DNA from: Lasiodiplodia sp. COLG20
Lineage: Eukaryota; Ascomycota; Dothideomycetes; Botryosphaeriales; Botryosphaeriaceae
DNA length: 64,000 nucleotides
Reading direction: 5' to 3'
Assembly (NCBI GenBank): GCA_009801085.1
Contig: VNWV01000005.1
Location: 2,666,001-2,730,000 of the forward strand
How positions within the stretch are numbered: the first letter of the stretch is position 1; each line of letters begins with the position of its first letter. This document shows, one piece after another, positions 1 to 12,514 of the stretch. Under the pieces are notes generated by a model. It did no database searches and was not told the DNA's origin. It worked only from the letters and a program-made list of their open reading frames with translations. Both the position numbers and the translations under genes were made by a program.

Positions 1-1355
1 GATAGGCCGCGAGCGAGGTGCATGCGCGCTCTGCAACATGCCGCCACGAGGCGGAATGTTTCTGTTATATGGCATGCTGCAAGTCGGGTATGAGAGCCTC
101 GTTCACGGTTAGCGACAGTCTCGGCTCGAGAAGAGGAGAAGTTGAGGTGAAGTGCCCACAAACCTCGTGATGGCAGACTGCGTCTGTTTGCTGGGACGAC
201 AACTGCTGTATTGGTGACAGCAGCAACCGTTTGGGTACTCCGGAAGATACTGTAAGTGGAGCAAGCAAAGTCGAAAGGTCAGACGGGAGTCTTAGATGTA
301 GAAGTTTGGAGGAAGAGAGGCCAGTAGCCCTCGTTTTATGCCCTCACTGGACCCTGAATCCGACGAGGTCGCATCCTATTGTGCAGCCGCCTATTGTGCA
401 ACTGCCTATTGCGCAGCTGCCGTAACGATGTGATCGTCTGGACAGGAAGGTGGGATAGTGTACGCAGTGTGCCCAAAGGTCCATGCTGTCCCGTCAATGT
501 GTCAGCCACGCCACGATGAGCAGCAGCTTGAACTACTGATGCTCATTCCCCATGTTTCGCAGTGAGATGGTTTACGGGGTTGTCCGTCCAAATGCAATCA
601 TTAGAGATATCTGATCGTGGAAGAGAATGTCAAATGTATTGTTTGATGCATCTGGAATGCTTGAAGGCTGTCTGGACGTCTAGATGGTTTAATGTGCTGG
701 ATTGTGGAAGAAAGACAGCCATGATAAGCTCAACACCGGATGAGGTGTGACATGGGCGGAGGGCATCCTCCGGGTCATCTGCAGGCTTTAATATCAAAGG
801 GATTTTAAGCAAAGGGAAATTCGTCAAACACATTGGCAATATTTTCCAGGCCGGATCCGAAGAGATCTTAATCCGCGCGTCCCTTGTTGTTTGCTAAAGA
901 GAGCCATGGATATAACCCGCTTCGGCATGCACTCGGGCTGCAAACATGTCCTACTGTGATAAGATAAGATTGGCTATCGGATCAGCACTTTTAGCGAGAG
1001 CTGTGCGTTCAAGACACCAGATCGGAGGAGGTGGATGAGGTTGTCGGACGGGATAATGGCCGAGCCCCTTTTCAGCGTGTTACACGAGGCGCACAGCAAG
1101 GGAGTGTGGTGTGCGGCGAGTGGGTGGAGGAAGGTCAGGAGACCCGCGGCGGAGGCTGGGCGGTGTAGGACGGCAGGACCCTGAGAGATGACGCGCGCGC
1201 TCGCTCGAGGTGCTTTCGCACCACGCTCGGACGCTGAGATTGCTGGCCGCCAGCCCAATTCTTCCAACTCTCCAATGCAACCCTCCCGCCTCTGCCGCCT
1301 CGCAAATCTGTCTCACCCTGCCATTTGACCAGACCTTCATTTTTTCCGTTCCACC
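1..1355. other. intergenic, left edge
   Basis: No convincing gene seen on either strand. Open frames here are short and lack family-like composition or coherent splice chains. The only structure I noticed is a 15-base triplicate at 375-419, listed separately. The last few hundred bases are presumably the promoter of the SAP30-like gene. Confidence 0.5.
375..419. repeat. 15-base tandem repeat, 3 units
   Basis: Three adjacent 15-base units starting CCTATTG at 375, 390 and 405. They differ from each other at a few positions near the end of the unit. They lie in non-coding DNA and no function is apparent. Confidence 0.8.
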
Positions 1356-2045
1356 ATGCCGCCAGCAAAAGCTCGCCCGCACGACCTCGACGCGCGCTCT
1401 GACGCCCCCACGAAGGACAAGCACTCGGCCGCCTCCCACACCTCCCACGCGCGCGGTCGCAGGACTGGCGGGCCCGCCCATCTTACGAACGGGAGCCATC
1501 TGAAAGAAGTGCTCTCTGCTGCCGCCGATGCGACAAATTCAGCGAATCGTAATGGTGGACAGGCCGCCCACACTGGCTCAACTGGAGGAGTAAGCTTTAC
1601 CCCCGGCTCTTCCCATCCCGCCCAAGTGCAGCTTGCTCACGCACCCCCGGTGCATCGCGCAGATTTCCTGGGTGTCCGAAGACCTTTCCCTGCTCCAGGA
1701 CTACCGTTCGTCGCACCGCCTCGAAGCGCCGTCTGCCTTCAAAAATCCCTTGGGCCACGCGATCCTAGGGAGAGGCATCGGCAAGTACTCGCCCACCATG
1801 GTGCGCAAGAAGAACGAACGACGCATATCGAAGGAACAACTGGCAACAGCAGTGCGCAAAAACTTCAACGCTCTCGCTGTGAGCGAGTCTGAGGTCATTG
1901 TGGACCTCCTTTACAAGGTGAAAATGCAGGGTACGTGCCCTCAGCACGTCGCAAGGCTGGCTCAGCACACGCGAAAGACATCTTCTAACGATACCCATCA
2001 GACAAAACATTCAGGTTGCGATTCCCTCCCCCCCGCACGCGGTAG
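1356..2045 (+). CDS. SAP30-like Sin3-binding protein (histone deacetylase complex subunit)
   Basis: Three exons: 1356-1589, 1663-1930 and 2002-2045, with donors GTAAGC and GTACGT, giving 181 residues. Residues 1-78 are a polar, disordered-looking leader. Residues 79-180 match the SAP30 Sin3-binding domain found in fungi: a start resembling ISWVSEDLSLLQDY, then GIGKYSPTM, then RRISKEQLATAVRKNFNA, a VIVDLLYKVK block and the tail DKTFRLRFPP. The last block is only restored by splicing to the third exon, which supports that short exon. The known role of the family is as a nuclear scaffold subunit of Sin3/Rpd3 deacetylase complexes in transcriptional repression. The start is the first ATG of the open frame, in a good CCACC-ATG context. 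Family assignment is confident; orthology to a named yeast subunit is inferred. Confidence 0.85.
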
Positions 2046-2792
2046 CCTCATCCGCCCGACACGTTACACGGCGCGACCGCTTGCTACATTCGAAACACAC
2101 TCGGCACCCAGGAATTGGGCCATGCATCTGGCATAATCGGCGTTCATTTTCATACATACTCGGTCTATACGGAAATATTGGCGTTATTAAGGGAGGATAC
2201 CCTCAGGCTATGGGCGATCTAGAGACTCGACAGCGTTGGAGTTCTCGCATCCTATCTGCGACTGCACCGGCTCGTACTCGGTTTTTTTTGGGCTATGGTA
2301 TATTCGGTTGGCTATTCATTGGGATCACGAAGATAATGGAACGGGATGTGCATTAATAGACTCAGCATCACTATCAGCGCGTGGCGTCTTCGCGACGGGA
2401 AACAGGCCGACGCGCGCACGCACGCGCCTTTGCATCGGCGATGACGGCAGACGCGCAGGCGTGCCGCTGCGCCGTATCTTCCAAATACCACAGCATTTTG
2501 AACCTCGCTTTGGGGCGTCTGATGCGATGATAGATGCGAACATGGGAATGCAGCCATTAGAACGGAGCAATTGGCCATGCTCGAGTGGGCTGGCCAAGCT
2601 CGCGCAGCCATTGCCGTCATCGCGGGTAGCATCGCTATGACCGACCGGCATTCTCGAAGGATCCGGCCCGACGTGATTGGCTGGTCCGCTCGACGAGACC
2701 CGAACCTTCGTCCAAATTTCTATCGCATCAACACCACTGCTGCTGCTCTCCGCCCTGTGTCATAAATCAACTATTATCTTTGCACATCAACG
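2046..2792. other. intergenic
   Basis: About 750 bases between the SAP30-like gene and mdj1, both on the plus strand. The stretch should hold the 3' end of the first gene and the promoter of the second. No further coding or repeat signal seen. Confidence 0.5.
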
Positions 2793-4429
2793 ATGAGTCT
2801 CGCAGCCCCGAGGGCAGCCGTCAAGAACGTGCTGCCTGCGCGCATAGCAACCGCCTCCGCACCCCAGCGACGCCGACTCTCCAGCGCAGCTCCATCGTTG
2901 CCGGCATGGCGTCGTTCGGCACTTCAATGCGATCGGACAGCTCGGCAAAGTAGTCAAAGAAGGGTAAGGATGCCTTTTGTACGCCCTGAAACCACCTGCT
3001 GATTGCCTTTGCCGCCCAGCTTTTCCACGCCACTGCAATCCATCTCGCAACGAAAGACCCGTACTCAGTCCTCGGCGTCGACAAGAACGCATCCGCATCG
3101 GAGATCAAGAAGGCATACTATGGCCTCGCGAAGAAGTACCACCCGGACACGAACAAGGACGCCGGCGCCAAAGACAAGTTCGCCGAAGCGCAGTCCGCGT
3201 ACGAACTGCTGTCGGATGCGGAGAAGAAGAAAGCCTACGACACGTACGGCTCGGCAGCTTTCGACGGCGGCGCCAGTGGCTTTGGCGGCGCGGGTGCTGG
3301 GCCTGGTGGGCCCGGCGGCAGCCCGTTCGGCGGCTTCGGCTTTGGCGGAGGCGCTGGCGGATTTGGCGCTGACTTCAACTTTGAAGATATTTTCGGAGCG
3401 TTTGCAGGAGCAGGAGCTAGGAGGGGTGGACGCGCGCGTGGCGCGCGGGGTCCTTTCCAAGAGGAGATCCTTGTGGGCGATAACATTGAGGTGCAGACGA
3501 ACATCAGTTTCATGGATGCGGCGAAGGGCACGACCAAGGAGATTTTCATCACCCCATTGGTTCAATGCAATACCTGCAAGGGTTCGGGCTTGAAGAAGGG
3601 CACGAAGAAATCGAATTGCCAGGTTTGCCAGGGTTCGGGCCAGAGAGTCATAAACATGGGCGGTTTCCACATGGCGACGGCTTGTACGGCATGTGGCGGA
3701 GCGGGCGTTTCAGTCCCTCATGGCTCGGAGTGCTCGACTTGCGATGGAGCGGGAGCGGTGAGGGACAGGAAGACGGTGACGGTGGATATCCCGGGAGGAG
3801 TGGAGGATGGCATGAGGTTGCGCGTTTCCGGAGAAGGCGATGCACCAGTCAGTGGCGGCACGGTATCAGACAAACCGCGGACTCAAAACGGTGATCTGTA
3901 CGTCTTTATCAGGGTGGCGGCCGATCCCAAGTTTCAGCGCAGCGGCTCCGACGTCCTGTACACAGCTACCGTGCCACTCACGACGGCTGTTCTCGGCGGA
4001 GAAATCCGGATTCCCACCCTGGATGGAGATGTCAAGGTCAAGGTTCCCACTGGCACGGGCACCGGCGACAAAATCACTCTTGGCGGCATGGGCATGAAAA
4101 AGCTGAACAGTCGGAAGGGCATGAAGGGTGATCTGCGTGTGGAGTTCAAGGTCCAAATGCCGAAGTACCTAAGCGCCAACCAGCGGACCATCCTGGAAAT
4201 GCTCGCGGACGAGATGGGTGACCAGAATGCTAAGAGAGTCATGAACCTTGGAAGCATGAACCAGGGGACGAAGGACAAGATTGACGAGGTGGAGAAGAAC
4301 AAGCACCGGAACGAGGGATTCCTCAAGAGCGCATGGCACAACCTGACGGGTCAGCATAAGGAGATGGACAAGGATTCGAAGGACAACAAATCGGACGACG
4401 AGCAGAAGAAGGCATCCGGCTCGGGCTGA
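2793..4429 (+). CDS. mdj1: mitochondrial DnaJ (Hsp40) co-chaperone Mdj1
   Basis: Two exons, 2793-2963 and 3020-4429 (56-base intron, donor GTAAGG), giving 526 residues. The Arg/Ser/Ala-rich, acid-poor N-terminus of about 55 residues looks like a mitochondrial presequence. The J domain follows at about residues 70-130, with DPYSVLGV, an [14 protein letters not shown] block holding the HPD motif, and AYELLSD. Next come a Gly/Phe-rich linker and four zinc-binding CxxCxGxG-type repeats ([32 protein letters not shown]). The C-terminal substrate-binding domain then ends in a Lys/Asp/Ser-rich tail. This is the complete type I DnaJ layout. Mdj1 stimulates matrix Hsp70 (Ssc1) in folding and protein quality control. 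Targeting to mitochondria is inferred from the presequence. Confidence 0.93.
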
Positions 4430-5614
4430 GCGGACGCACTCCTTCTCCAGCTGGAGCCATATGTGGAGTCGAAGCTCATGTCCGAATGCGTTCGTAAAAA
4501 TTCCGACCGTATATTTGCGTCCGGATAGTTCCTTTGACTGGCCGGGGGCACGAAGCCATCTGGTTGCGACAGCTGCTATGGGGTTGGCGGCACGCGATGT
4601 GTCCTATTGGTCGTTGCGATGCCGGACGTGGTCGGTCTTTGGCGTTTAGCAGCGTTTTACGCGCGGGCGGGTGTGGAATGGCGCGCAGAGCATTTTCAAG
4701 GCATATCTACGGCGTTTCAAGTGGCCTTGAGCGGCAATGGGCAGAAAATTTTGGGCTAGACTGTGTACATGTAGTATAATAGAGACATCTCTCCTCAAGG
4801 GTTGTGATTGGGCGGACGGTGCTGAGATTGGCGATTTGGTAAGCCGCTGGCCAGGGCGGCCCGGACCGCAGCAGCAGAAGGGCGCGTAATTCGGGAGCCG
4901 ATATGCATGCGGGCTTGACGAAGTCAAGCAATGAGACGAAGGCGCGCATCTCGGGGCGGCAACCACTTCGCAGTCACAGCGAAGCTTAATCGACGATTCG
5001 GGCCGGCAGCGCTTATGACGCTACGGGCGGTGAGCTGCAATTGGCCGGGCGATGCGGGCCGCTTTGGAGACCTCCGCCGTTGGTGGCTTAGGCATCGCGA
5101 CGGCCGCCCGCTGTGACTGCAATGCGTGTGTGGGCGCGTACGGCTGTAAGTGGGATGGTCGGGAGAGCCTCAATGCAAGCGCCAGACTCTAGACTCAGCC
5201 ATCCGCCCGCACTTTGATTCGCGTAGCTCTTTCTTCACCGACACTGAAGCCGCCGGCCAGCGTTTCCCCACAGCGAGTCGAGACGGAACGTCAGCCAGGC
5301 AGGCGCGCTTGACTACTGGCACCATCCCGACCTGCGACGCAGCCACCCGAGCGAGCCCCATCCTGGCTCCACGAGCTGGACATAATACGCTCTGTCGACA
5401 GACATCGCATCATTGCTCACCCAGCGCTGCCTGGCCCGGAGAACACGCAAGCCACGACTAAGCCCAACACCACGACCGAGGCACACCCGCCCGCCTCCGC
5501 CCAAGCCGCCCAAACCAGCACCTGCATGCCCTCGGCGAGCTAGCGAGCACTGCTGCCAAAGACACCCCAAGCACGGGCGAGCTGCATCGCCGCCCGTCCA
5601 CCACCCCGCCCAAC
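4430..5614. other. intergenic
   Basis: About 1.2 kb between mdj1 and bro1, both plus strand. No gene with coherent coding or splice signals. The C-rich stretch just before 5615 is probably the bro1 5' leader. Confidence 0.5.
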
Positions 5615-8600
5615 ATGACCGTCTTCGCGCCCATGCTGTCCTGTCCGCTCAAGCAGACCAACGAGATCGACTGGGTCACCCCATTGAAGCAGTACATCCG
5701 CCAGACCTACGGCGACGATCCGGAGCGCTATTCGGAAGAATGCGCGACCCTCAACAGGCTGCGCCAGGACATGCGCGGGGCTGGCAAGGACAGCGCCGCG
5801 GGGAGAGACCTGCTGTACCGATACTACGGCCAGCTGGAGCTTCTGGACTTGCGCTTCCCCGTCGATGAAAATCATATCAAGATATCATTCACTTGGTACG
5901 TCGGCCTCCGGCTTCGCTGCCAGCCCTTACGCACAGCTGACATTCCTCTTCCACCCGCAGGTTCGATGCCTTCACCCACAAGCCCACCTCGCAATACTCG
6001 CTCGCGTACGAGAAGGCCTCGATCATCTTTAACATATCCGCGGTGCTCTCTTGTCATGCCGCCCACCAGAACCGCCACGAGGATGTGGGCCTCAAGACTG
6101 CGTACCACTCCTTCCAGGCTTCAGCCGGCATGTTCACCTACATCAACGAGAACTTTCTGCACGCGCCGTCCACGGATCTGAGCAGAGATACGGTCAAGAC
6201 ATTGATAGCTATAATGCTGGCGCAGGGCCAGGAAGTCTTCTTGGAAAAGCAGATAGAAGATGGCAAGAAGGTCGGCATGCTGGCGAAGCTGGCCAGTCAG
6301 GCCTCGTTTCTCTATACGCAGGCGACCGAGGGAGTGCAGGACAATGTGACCAGGGGCATCTTTGAGAAGGTCTGGTTGCTGGTGGTGCAGGTCAAGGCCA
6401 ACTACATGGCATCGCTGGCTCAATACTACCAGGCCCTGGCCGACAATGACGCTAATTCCCACGGAGTCGCCATTTGCAGGCTTCATTCTGCAGAACAACA
6501 AGCGAAGGATGCGAACAGGATTGCGAATGCTTTCCCCTCGAGCGTTCCGGCCACTTCAAATCTGAGCTCTGAGACTGGTGGTATTCTCATAGACATGACG
6601 AAGCGGCATCTCGTGAATGTTCAGGAGCGTATCGAGGAGTTCACCAAGGACAACGACTTTATCTACCACCAGCCGGTTCCCTCTGAGGCCACTCTGTCCC
6701 CCATTCCGAAACTGCCTGCTGCGAAGGCCATCCCTGTTAGCGAACTTTACCAGGGCCAGGACATTCAGAGGATAATAGGTCCCGACATTTTCCAGAAGAT
6801 TGTTCCCATTTCGGTAACGGAGCAGGCCAGTTTGTATGACGAGGAGAAAGCAAAGCTGATAAGAGCTGAGGCCGAGCGCGTGGAAACGGCCAACGATGAG
6901 ATGGCGGCGAGTCTGGATTACCTCAAGCTGCCGGACAGTTTGAACATTCTGAAGGGCGGTATGGATCAGGAGATGACAGTTGATGATGATTTCCGGAAAT
7001 GGTGCGAAGAATTGGCTGGCCATGCTCCCTTCACTACCGCCTTTGACCAGTTGAGCACGGAAAAGTCGTCGATCACAGCGATTCTTGATACAGCTTCGAA
7101 ACAGCTGGATATGGAAGAGAGCGTGTGCGAGAAGATGCGGTCCAAATACGGCGCCGACTGGACGCAACAACCGAGTGCGCGCTTGACGGCAACGCTCCGA
7201 AGTGATATCAAGAACTACAAGACCGCCATCGAGGAAGCAAGCATCAGCGATGCGGCTCTCTACAGCACGTTCCGCCAATACGAGTCGGATTTCGATGAAA
7301 TGCGTTCTGCTGGAGAGACTGACGAGGCGGATGTTCTCTATCAGCGGGCGATGATCAAAGCTGGTGCAGCTCGTGGCAAAGGCAGGAGTAGTCCTGGTAC
7401 CGAGGGCAATCTATTGGACGACGACTTCGAGGGTGGGCCGAGTGTCACGGAGCAAATTTCAGCCGTTGAGGAGCTTCTACGGAAGCTGAATTTGATTAAG
7501 CGTGAAAGGCAGCAAGTGCTGAAAGACCTCAAGGAGAAGGTGAGCTGAACCCTCCGTTTGACCAACAGACCTTGTCTAATACACTCTAGGTCCACAACGA
7601 CGATATCTCGAATGTCCTCATTCTCAACAAGAAGCAGATCTCTAACCAGGAGAACCAGCTTTTCAAGGCCGAGCTTGAGAAGTTCCGCCCTCATCAAAAC
7701 CGGATCTTACAGGCCAACCACAAGCAATCTTCGCTTATGAAGCAGCTGACGCAGACCTACGGTGATCTTTTGCAAGACAAGCGCGTGCGGTCAGAGCAAA
7801 GCAAATACGAAGCATTCTCTAGACAGAGGAGCTCCGTCATTAGCAGATACCGCAAGATCTACCAGGCCTTCAACGACCTGATCTCTGGTCTCATGAGGGC
7901 GCAGGCGTTTTACTCTGACATGAAGGAGACCGTCGAGAGCTTGCAGCAGAATGTCGAAAGTTTTGTCAACAATAGAAGGGCTGAGGGGGGGCAGCTCCTT
8001 GGTTCGATTGAGAACAGAAAAGCATCAGGAAGTAGCGAACAAGCGGACCGGGAACGTGAGCGGATGCAGCAACTTATGGAGCGTATGTCGGTAGAACCGT
8101 CACGGTCGCCCGTCTCGCAACACGAGCGGACCAATTCTCGCCCTTCCCCGCTACAGCAGACCACAGCATACCAAACTCCCTACAACCCGGCCAGCTCACC
8201 ACCAGTAACACCCCGTTACCCGCCCGTCACTGCTGCAGCCCCATCAGGAGGCCCTTACGGCGTGCAATCTCCGCCCGTGCACCACCAATCATACCAGCCG
8301 CAACCCCCAACGAATGGCAATGCCGCGCCTTACCAACCGCAGCCCCCTCGCCGGGAATCATACCAACGCGAATATAACCCCAATAACTACGGACAGATGT
8401 CGCCGCCAGCGACACAGCAGTACTTCTCTCAAAGCCAGTACGGCGGCTACCAGCCCCAACCTGGCGGTAGCCAGTTGCCGCCAGGCTATATTCCACCGCC
8501 TCCGCCGCCGGGTCCCCCGCCGAGTCATCAAAGCGTCGACTACTCTGGGTTGACTGGCAATGGTGCTTCGTATCCTAGTGGTCCGGGTGGATATGCAGCG

Positions 8601-8693
8601 GGTGGGTATAGGGCACAAAGCATGGGCCAAGGGCAGCCGCAGCAGCAAGCGAGTGCAGCGGATCCGTGGGCGGGGTTGAGCGCATGGAAATGA
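5615..8693 (+). CDS. bro1: Bro1/Vps31, ESCRT-III-associated vacuolar sorting protein
   Basis: Three exons: 5615-5895, 5961-7539 and 7590-8693, giving 987 residues. The start is set by the family N-terminus (APMLSCPLKQTNEIDW), followed by the highly conserved LRQDMRGAGKDSA block. Residues about 1-390 form the Bro1 domain (banana-shaped, binds Snf7/ESCRT-III). Residues about 390-730 form a helical V-like domain ending in a long coiled-coil section. The last 240 residues are Pro/Gln/Tyr-rich, with poly-Pro runs near GYIPPPPPPGPPP, as expected for the tail that recruits the Doa4 deubiquitinase. The protein acts on endosomes in multivesicular-body sorting. The paralogue PalA/Rim20 shares the Bro1 domain; the long Pro/Gln-rich tail and N-terminus favour Bro1 itself. 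Confidence 0.92.
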
Positions 8694-9240
8694 GCGGGGA
8701 AGTGGCTGCAGGTGGTGAATTTACTTATTGCGTGAAAAGCTTTCGTGTTCGCAACGAGAAGGTGAAGGAACAGGCATAAGGGAGTACACATGAGTGGTCT
8801 CTTTCGTCTGTATCAAGCATTTCGTTTATTCTTAGCTTAAGTGAGACAGTACAGTTGAAATATAGCAAAGTCGCCTTGCTTGTGTCATGTTGAAAGTGAA
8901 GGTCACGCAATACCATCAAGAGCTCAAGGGAGTGTCCATTATGTCTGGAAATGTTTGCTAATGAGCGGCTTCAGTCCTCGACTGCGAATTCAACGTCCTG
9001 CACACACTTCCAACCATTTCTCACAAACACCCTCTTCCGTGCAGCCCCTGTACCCGCACTGACAAGGTGTGGTGCTCAAGTTGCAAGCAACACCGACTGA
9101 AAGCTCATCAGTGTGATGAATACTGCAATATCCTGAAATCTTCGAGTCCTCCTCAGAGCCCTTAATTAAATGTTTAATCAGCACTGTTCGGTAGCATACG
9201 ATCCAACTCTTCCACCAGGGCGATGAAAATTGCAGAACCA
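8694..9240. other. intergenic between convergent genes
   Basis: About 550 bases lying 3' of both bro1 (+) and the small secreted protein gene (-). Nothing recognised beyond presumed 3' untranslated regions. Confidence 0.5.
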
Positions 9241-9723
9241 TCACTTACAGATGACGTTCTTCGCCGTAGAGGGAGTCTTCGCGGTGGCATCCGGGATACT
9301 CCTGCAGCAGGTCCAGCACTCCTAGAAGAGAGTTCTTTCGTCAGCAAAATCGTTTTACCTCCTTCGCACAGGAGTTGGATCGTCCACTCACTCCGAACTG
9401 CTTCGCCTCCTGTTTTGCAACTTGCTGTTAGCAATCCGTTTCTCTTGGCTTTTTATCCGCAAGTTTGAGGGGGTTAGGGGAGTTAGATGTTTGTTTGGTT
9501 TGGGTGAGGTGCAAGAGGAGAGGGAGGGAATGTGGGAGAGCAGCGGTGACAAGGCAGAAGTGTACTGCTTTCTGCTTACCCATTCTTCGGGGCATTTGAG
9601 CTCTTCGGTCGCACACAGCCGCCAGCAGATCTGGGGCGTGTCGTCGTCGAATGGCATCTGGCGGCGTGGGGAGCACAGGCCGGTGGCGGCGAAGAGGGCA
9701 AGGGCAACAGTGGCGTACTTCAT
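9241..9723 (-). CDS. small secreted cysteine-rich protein
   Basis: Minus-strand model with three exons: 9723-9580, 9409-9392 (18 nt) and 9321-9241, giving 80 residues. The N-terminus (MKYATVALALFAATG) is a clear signal peptide. The rest carries seven to eight cysteines, depending on whether C17 is kept. They are spaced ICWRLC, KC, then ECWTCC and a final VIC. Splicing is supported by donor GTAAGC, a near-perfect TGCTAAC branch site before the microexon, donor GTGAGT after it and acceptor TTCTAG before the last exon. Without these introns the cysteine-rich tail is lost. The stop codon overlaps a perfect GTAAGT, so a further downstream intron cannot be excluded. Size and composition fit an effector-like or cell-surface secreted protein; no specific function can be assigned. 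Confidence 0.7.
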
Positions 9724-12514
9724 GGTGGTAATGAGAATCGATAAAAAGGGCTTATATAGCAAGGCCTGTGTGTTCGTGTGGTTCTGATGGTGCCAGTGAG
9801 CTTGATGATGGCGTGATGGTGGTGGATTTGGAGGTCTTTATATACATTTGCTGTCTTGCCGCTGAGCGCCCACCGATGGCTCAAAGCGGTACTGGCACTC
9901 TCGATCGTGAAGGTAGATCTTGGCTAATGCATCTAGATAATTTTTCTCTGCACGGGCGCGTAGTGGTAGTTGCGTACATTGCGGGGCCATTCGTGCGACG
10001 TAAGGTTGGATGGAGTGAAGATCACCCGTCGCCCAGGATCTTGGATGGATTTGCGGAGTCCATTCTGCACTGCGTCTGCACATGCATGCGATTAGGTGCG
10101 TCCCCCCTCCCCCCAACCGGTCAGCCCATGTTGGGGATGTGCACATGGGATAGATGAAATGCACATAAACCCTATTGTTTGCTTGCTGCAAAAAGGTTGA
10201 AATTCAAACATTGCTGTCAATTGTAATTGCAGTGAGCTCAGTCAATCCTTCGGCTCTTGACTTCAAGCGTAAATGGGACATGCATGGAAGAGACAGGTAC
10301 ATGAAACTCGTATCTCATAATGGAAGAAGCTCCGCTCGTTCTGACGTAGCAATTAGAGTCAGCGGTGTGTATCGCAGCTTGTGCATGCATAGTGGCTGCA
10401 GCGTGCGTCGGAAGCTGACGCAGCGCAAGATGCCCGCCGTGCATACCCGCAACGGAGATCTCAACTTGGCGTTCACGGGAACCAGTGACTAAGTTTGACT
10501 TACGGATAGTAGTCGGTATCTATCTTACCATTTGTACGAGAATAGACAAAACTATGGCAGATATTTGGATCCAATTCCGGCTTCTTGTTGGCATTGATAG
10601 AGAACCACAGATGCAGCGAAGTGCTAAGAGTGCAAGCGATACATCTAGAAGCACCGTGGAAGACCGCATATACGAGATTTCCGAGCGGGGTATAGCAGTC
10701 TCTTCATAGCACCACCTGCGCCTACCCACATTCTCCCCATTCGTCCACGGCCCCGCGCCATGGAGGAGTATTACATCACGTTCAATAAAATGCACTCGAG
10801 TGGAGATTGCGTCGAACACTCCTTGCATACAAAGCAGCTCCCTTTCCCACGTATCGTTGTGTCACCATTCAAAATATGCCAGCTAATGCTAGCTACAGGA
10901 CTACGATGAATTTCTGGTAATTCCACCAATCCTTTGGCTGCTGCCATATGAGACAATGTTGCCGTTTTACCGGTCAATATTTCCTTCAGGGGCTCAGTAT
11001 TGTCTTTTCTGTGGAAAACACGAGGGTCCTTCAACCTCAGCCAGAAGGATTGGGTTTGGTGTTAGCAAGTGTAACTACAAAGGCTTGTTTGTTCTCTTTC
11101 GCCATTGGACCTTGGTAGCGGCTCAGACTCTCCGCATGGAAAATCGGAATCCAAGAGACATAGGTCGCTTACCTCGATCGATGCACGACGGCTCTCCCGT
11201 TGTACTGCCAGCATCTGCTAAACGCAGAAACTCATTCGTTTCCCCTCACGCCGGTATAAGCGGAGGCTTGAGATGACTTGCGTAGACTAACTGCGGACTA
11301 TCCGGTGCATCCTGCTAGGCAGCGCTGAACCAACTGGTCGTAGATGCGTGCCGAGCACCCGCCTTAGCGTATGGCGATACGGATGAACCCCACTTGCTAG
11401 TGACGGGGGATTTCCCAGTTTCATTGAGTCCGGTGTGTAGTACGAAGTGTGGTTGCTACCATAGGACGCTTTCGGAGGAGAATGCTGCAGTCATGGTTTG
11501 CGAGTGTTGTGTCAGTGGCTTGCACTTGGCTTAGATCCTTGCCATTATTCCACCGGGAAGGATTGCCTCCTAGGCTGGCGCTGGGCCGCAAATGTGACAT
11601 GCATTCTGGTCAAATATTCTATCTTTGGTGCATTATGTTCGGGGAAAGGATACCGACTCTAGGGAGAGGGAGAGAGAAACGAAAACAATCTTTCAAATTA
11701 GTAGACCTCCAAGCCATGTTGAACTACCCCTAGTGAAATTATGGGAAGTAGGGATAGACTGTAAACGCTACCAGAGATGATTGTCGAATGAAATATCCGC
11801 GGATGTCCGCTCACCGGCGTTGGCACACATGTCGTGAATAGACATTACTGTACTTGATTCTTGCTGTATGCTTCCGCACAGGCTTCGGCCTTCTCTCATG
11901 CTTGTGTTAGGTCAAATCGAAAAAACTAATTTGATATGACACATCTGAGCGGGGCTGGGCAAGTACACGCAGTGTAAACCACCCGTGGCCGCAGGAGTGC
12001 TCCAAGGGCACTCTGAGATCGAGCTTCACTAGGCGTCCGACATGGCCTTGATTAACCATGTGATAATGGCTTTAGCTTACGAGATATTTTGTTATCAATT
12101 CGATCTACATTTCCGGAGTCAGCTATCCAGATTCCTTCTACATCCTTGATCCCCAATATCTCCTTCCGCATGCCGAAGAGGTATAGAAAACACTACCACA
12201 CGACATGCCAATAGTCAGAGACCCCTCGCCCGTAGTAAGCAACCACCCCCTCCGCGATGAGGCGTGCCGATAAACGGTCGCCAATAACGGAAACAGAAGT
12301 TCTGTTCTTCGCCTCAAAATGAAAAGTGAGCAAAAGGGAACTTTTTAACCTCCACTCCACCCCATGACAAATAATCCAAAAGAGAACGGATGAAGAGGAA
12401 AAGATTATTCCACGCCAAACACGCCTGCATGCCAGTTTTCAATAGCAGAATCCACCATTATCAAAAGAGAACCCTACCCCGCATTTCCCCTATCGCCTGT
12501 CATGGATGACCAAT
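9724..12514. other. long gene-poor stretch
   Basis: About 2.8 kb with no gene I can support. The open frames present (for example around 9768-10157, 10520-10828 and 10956-11276) are short, overlap on both strands and show no recognisable family, signal or splice chain. The first few hundred bases are the promoter of the small secreted protein gene. Confidence 0.5.

Noticed and set aside
9768..11733. Short open frames in the gene-poor 9.7-12.5 kb stretch
   Set aside because: They overlap on both strands, none has a signal peptide, domain or splice chain, and composition looks non-coding.
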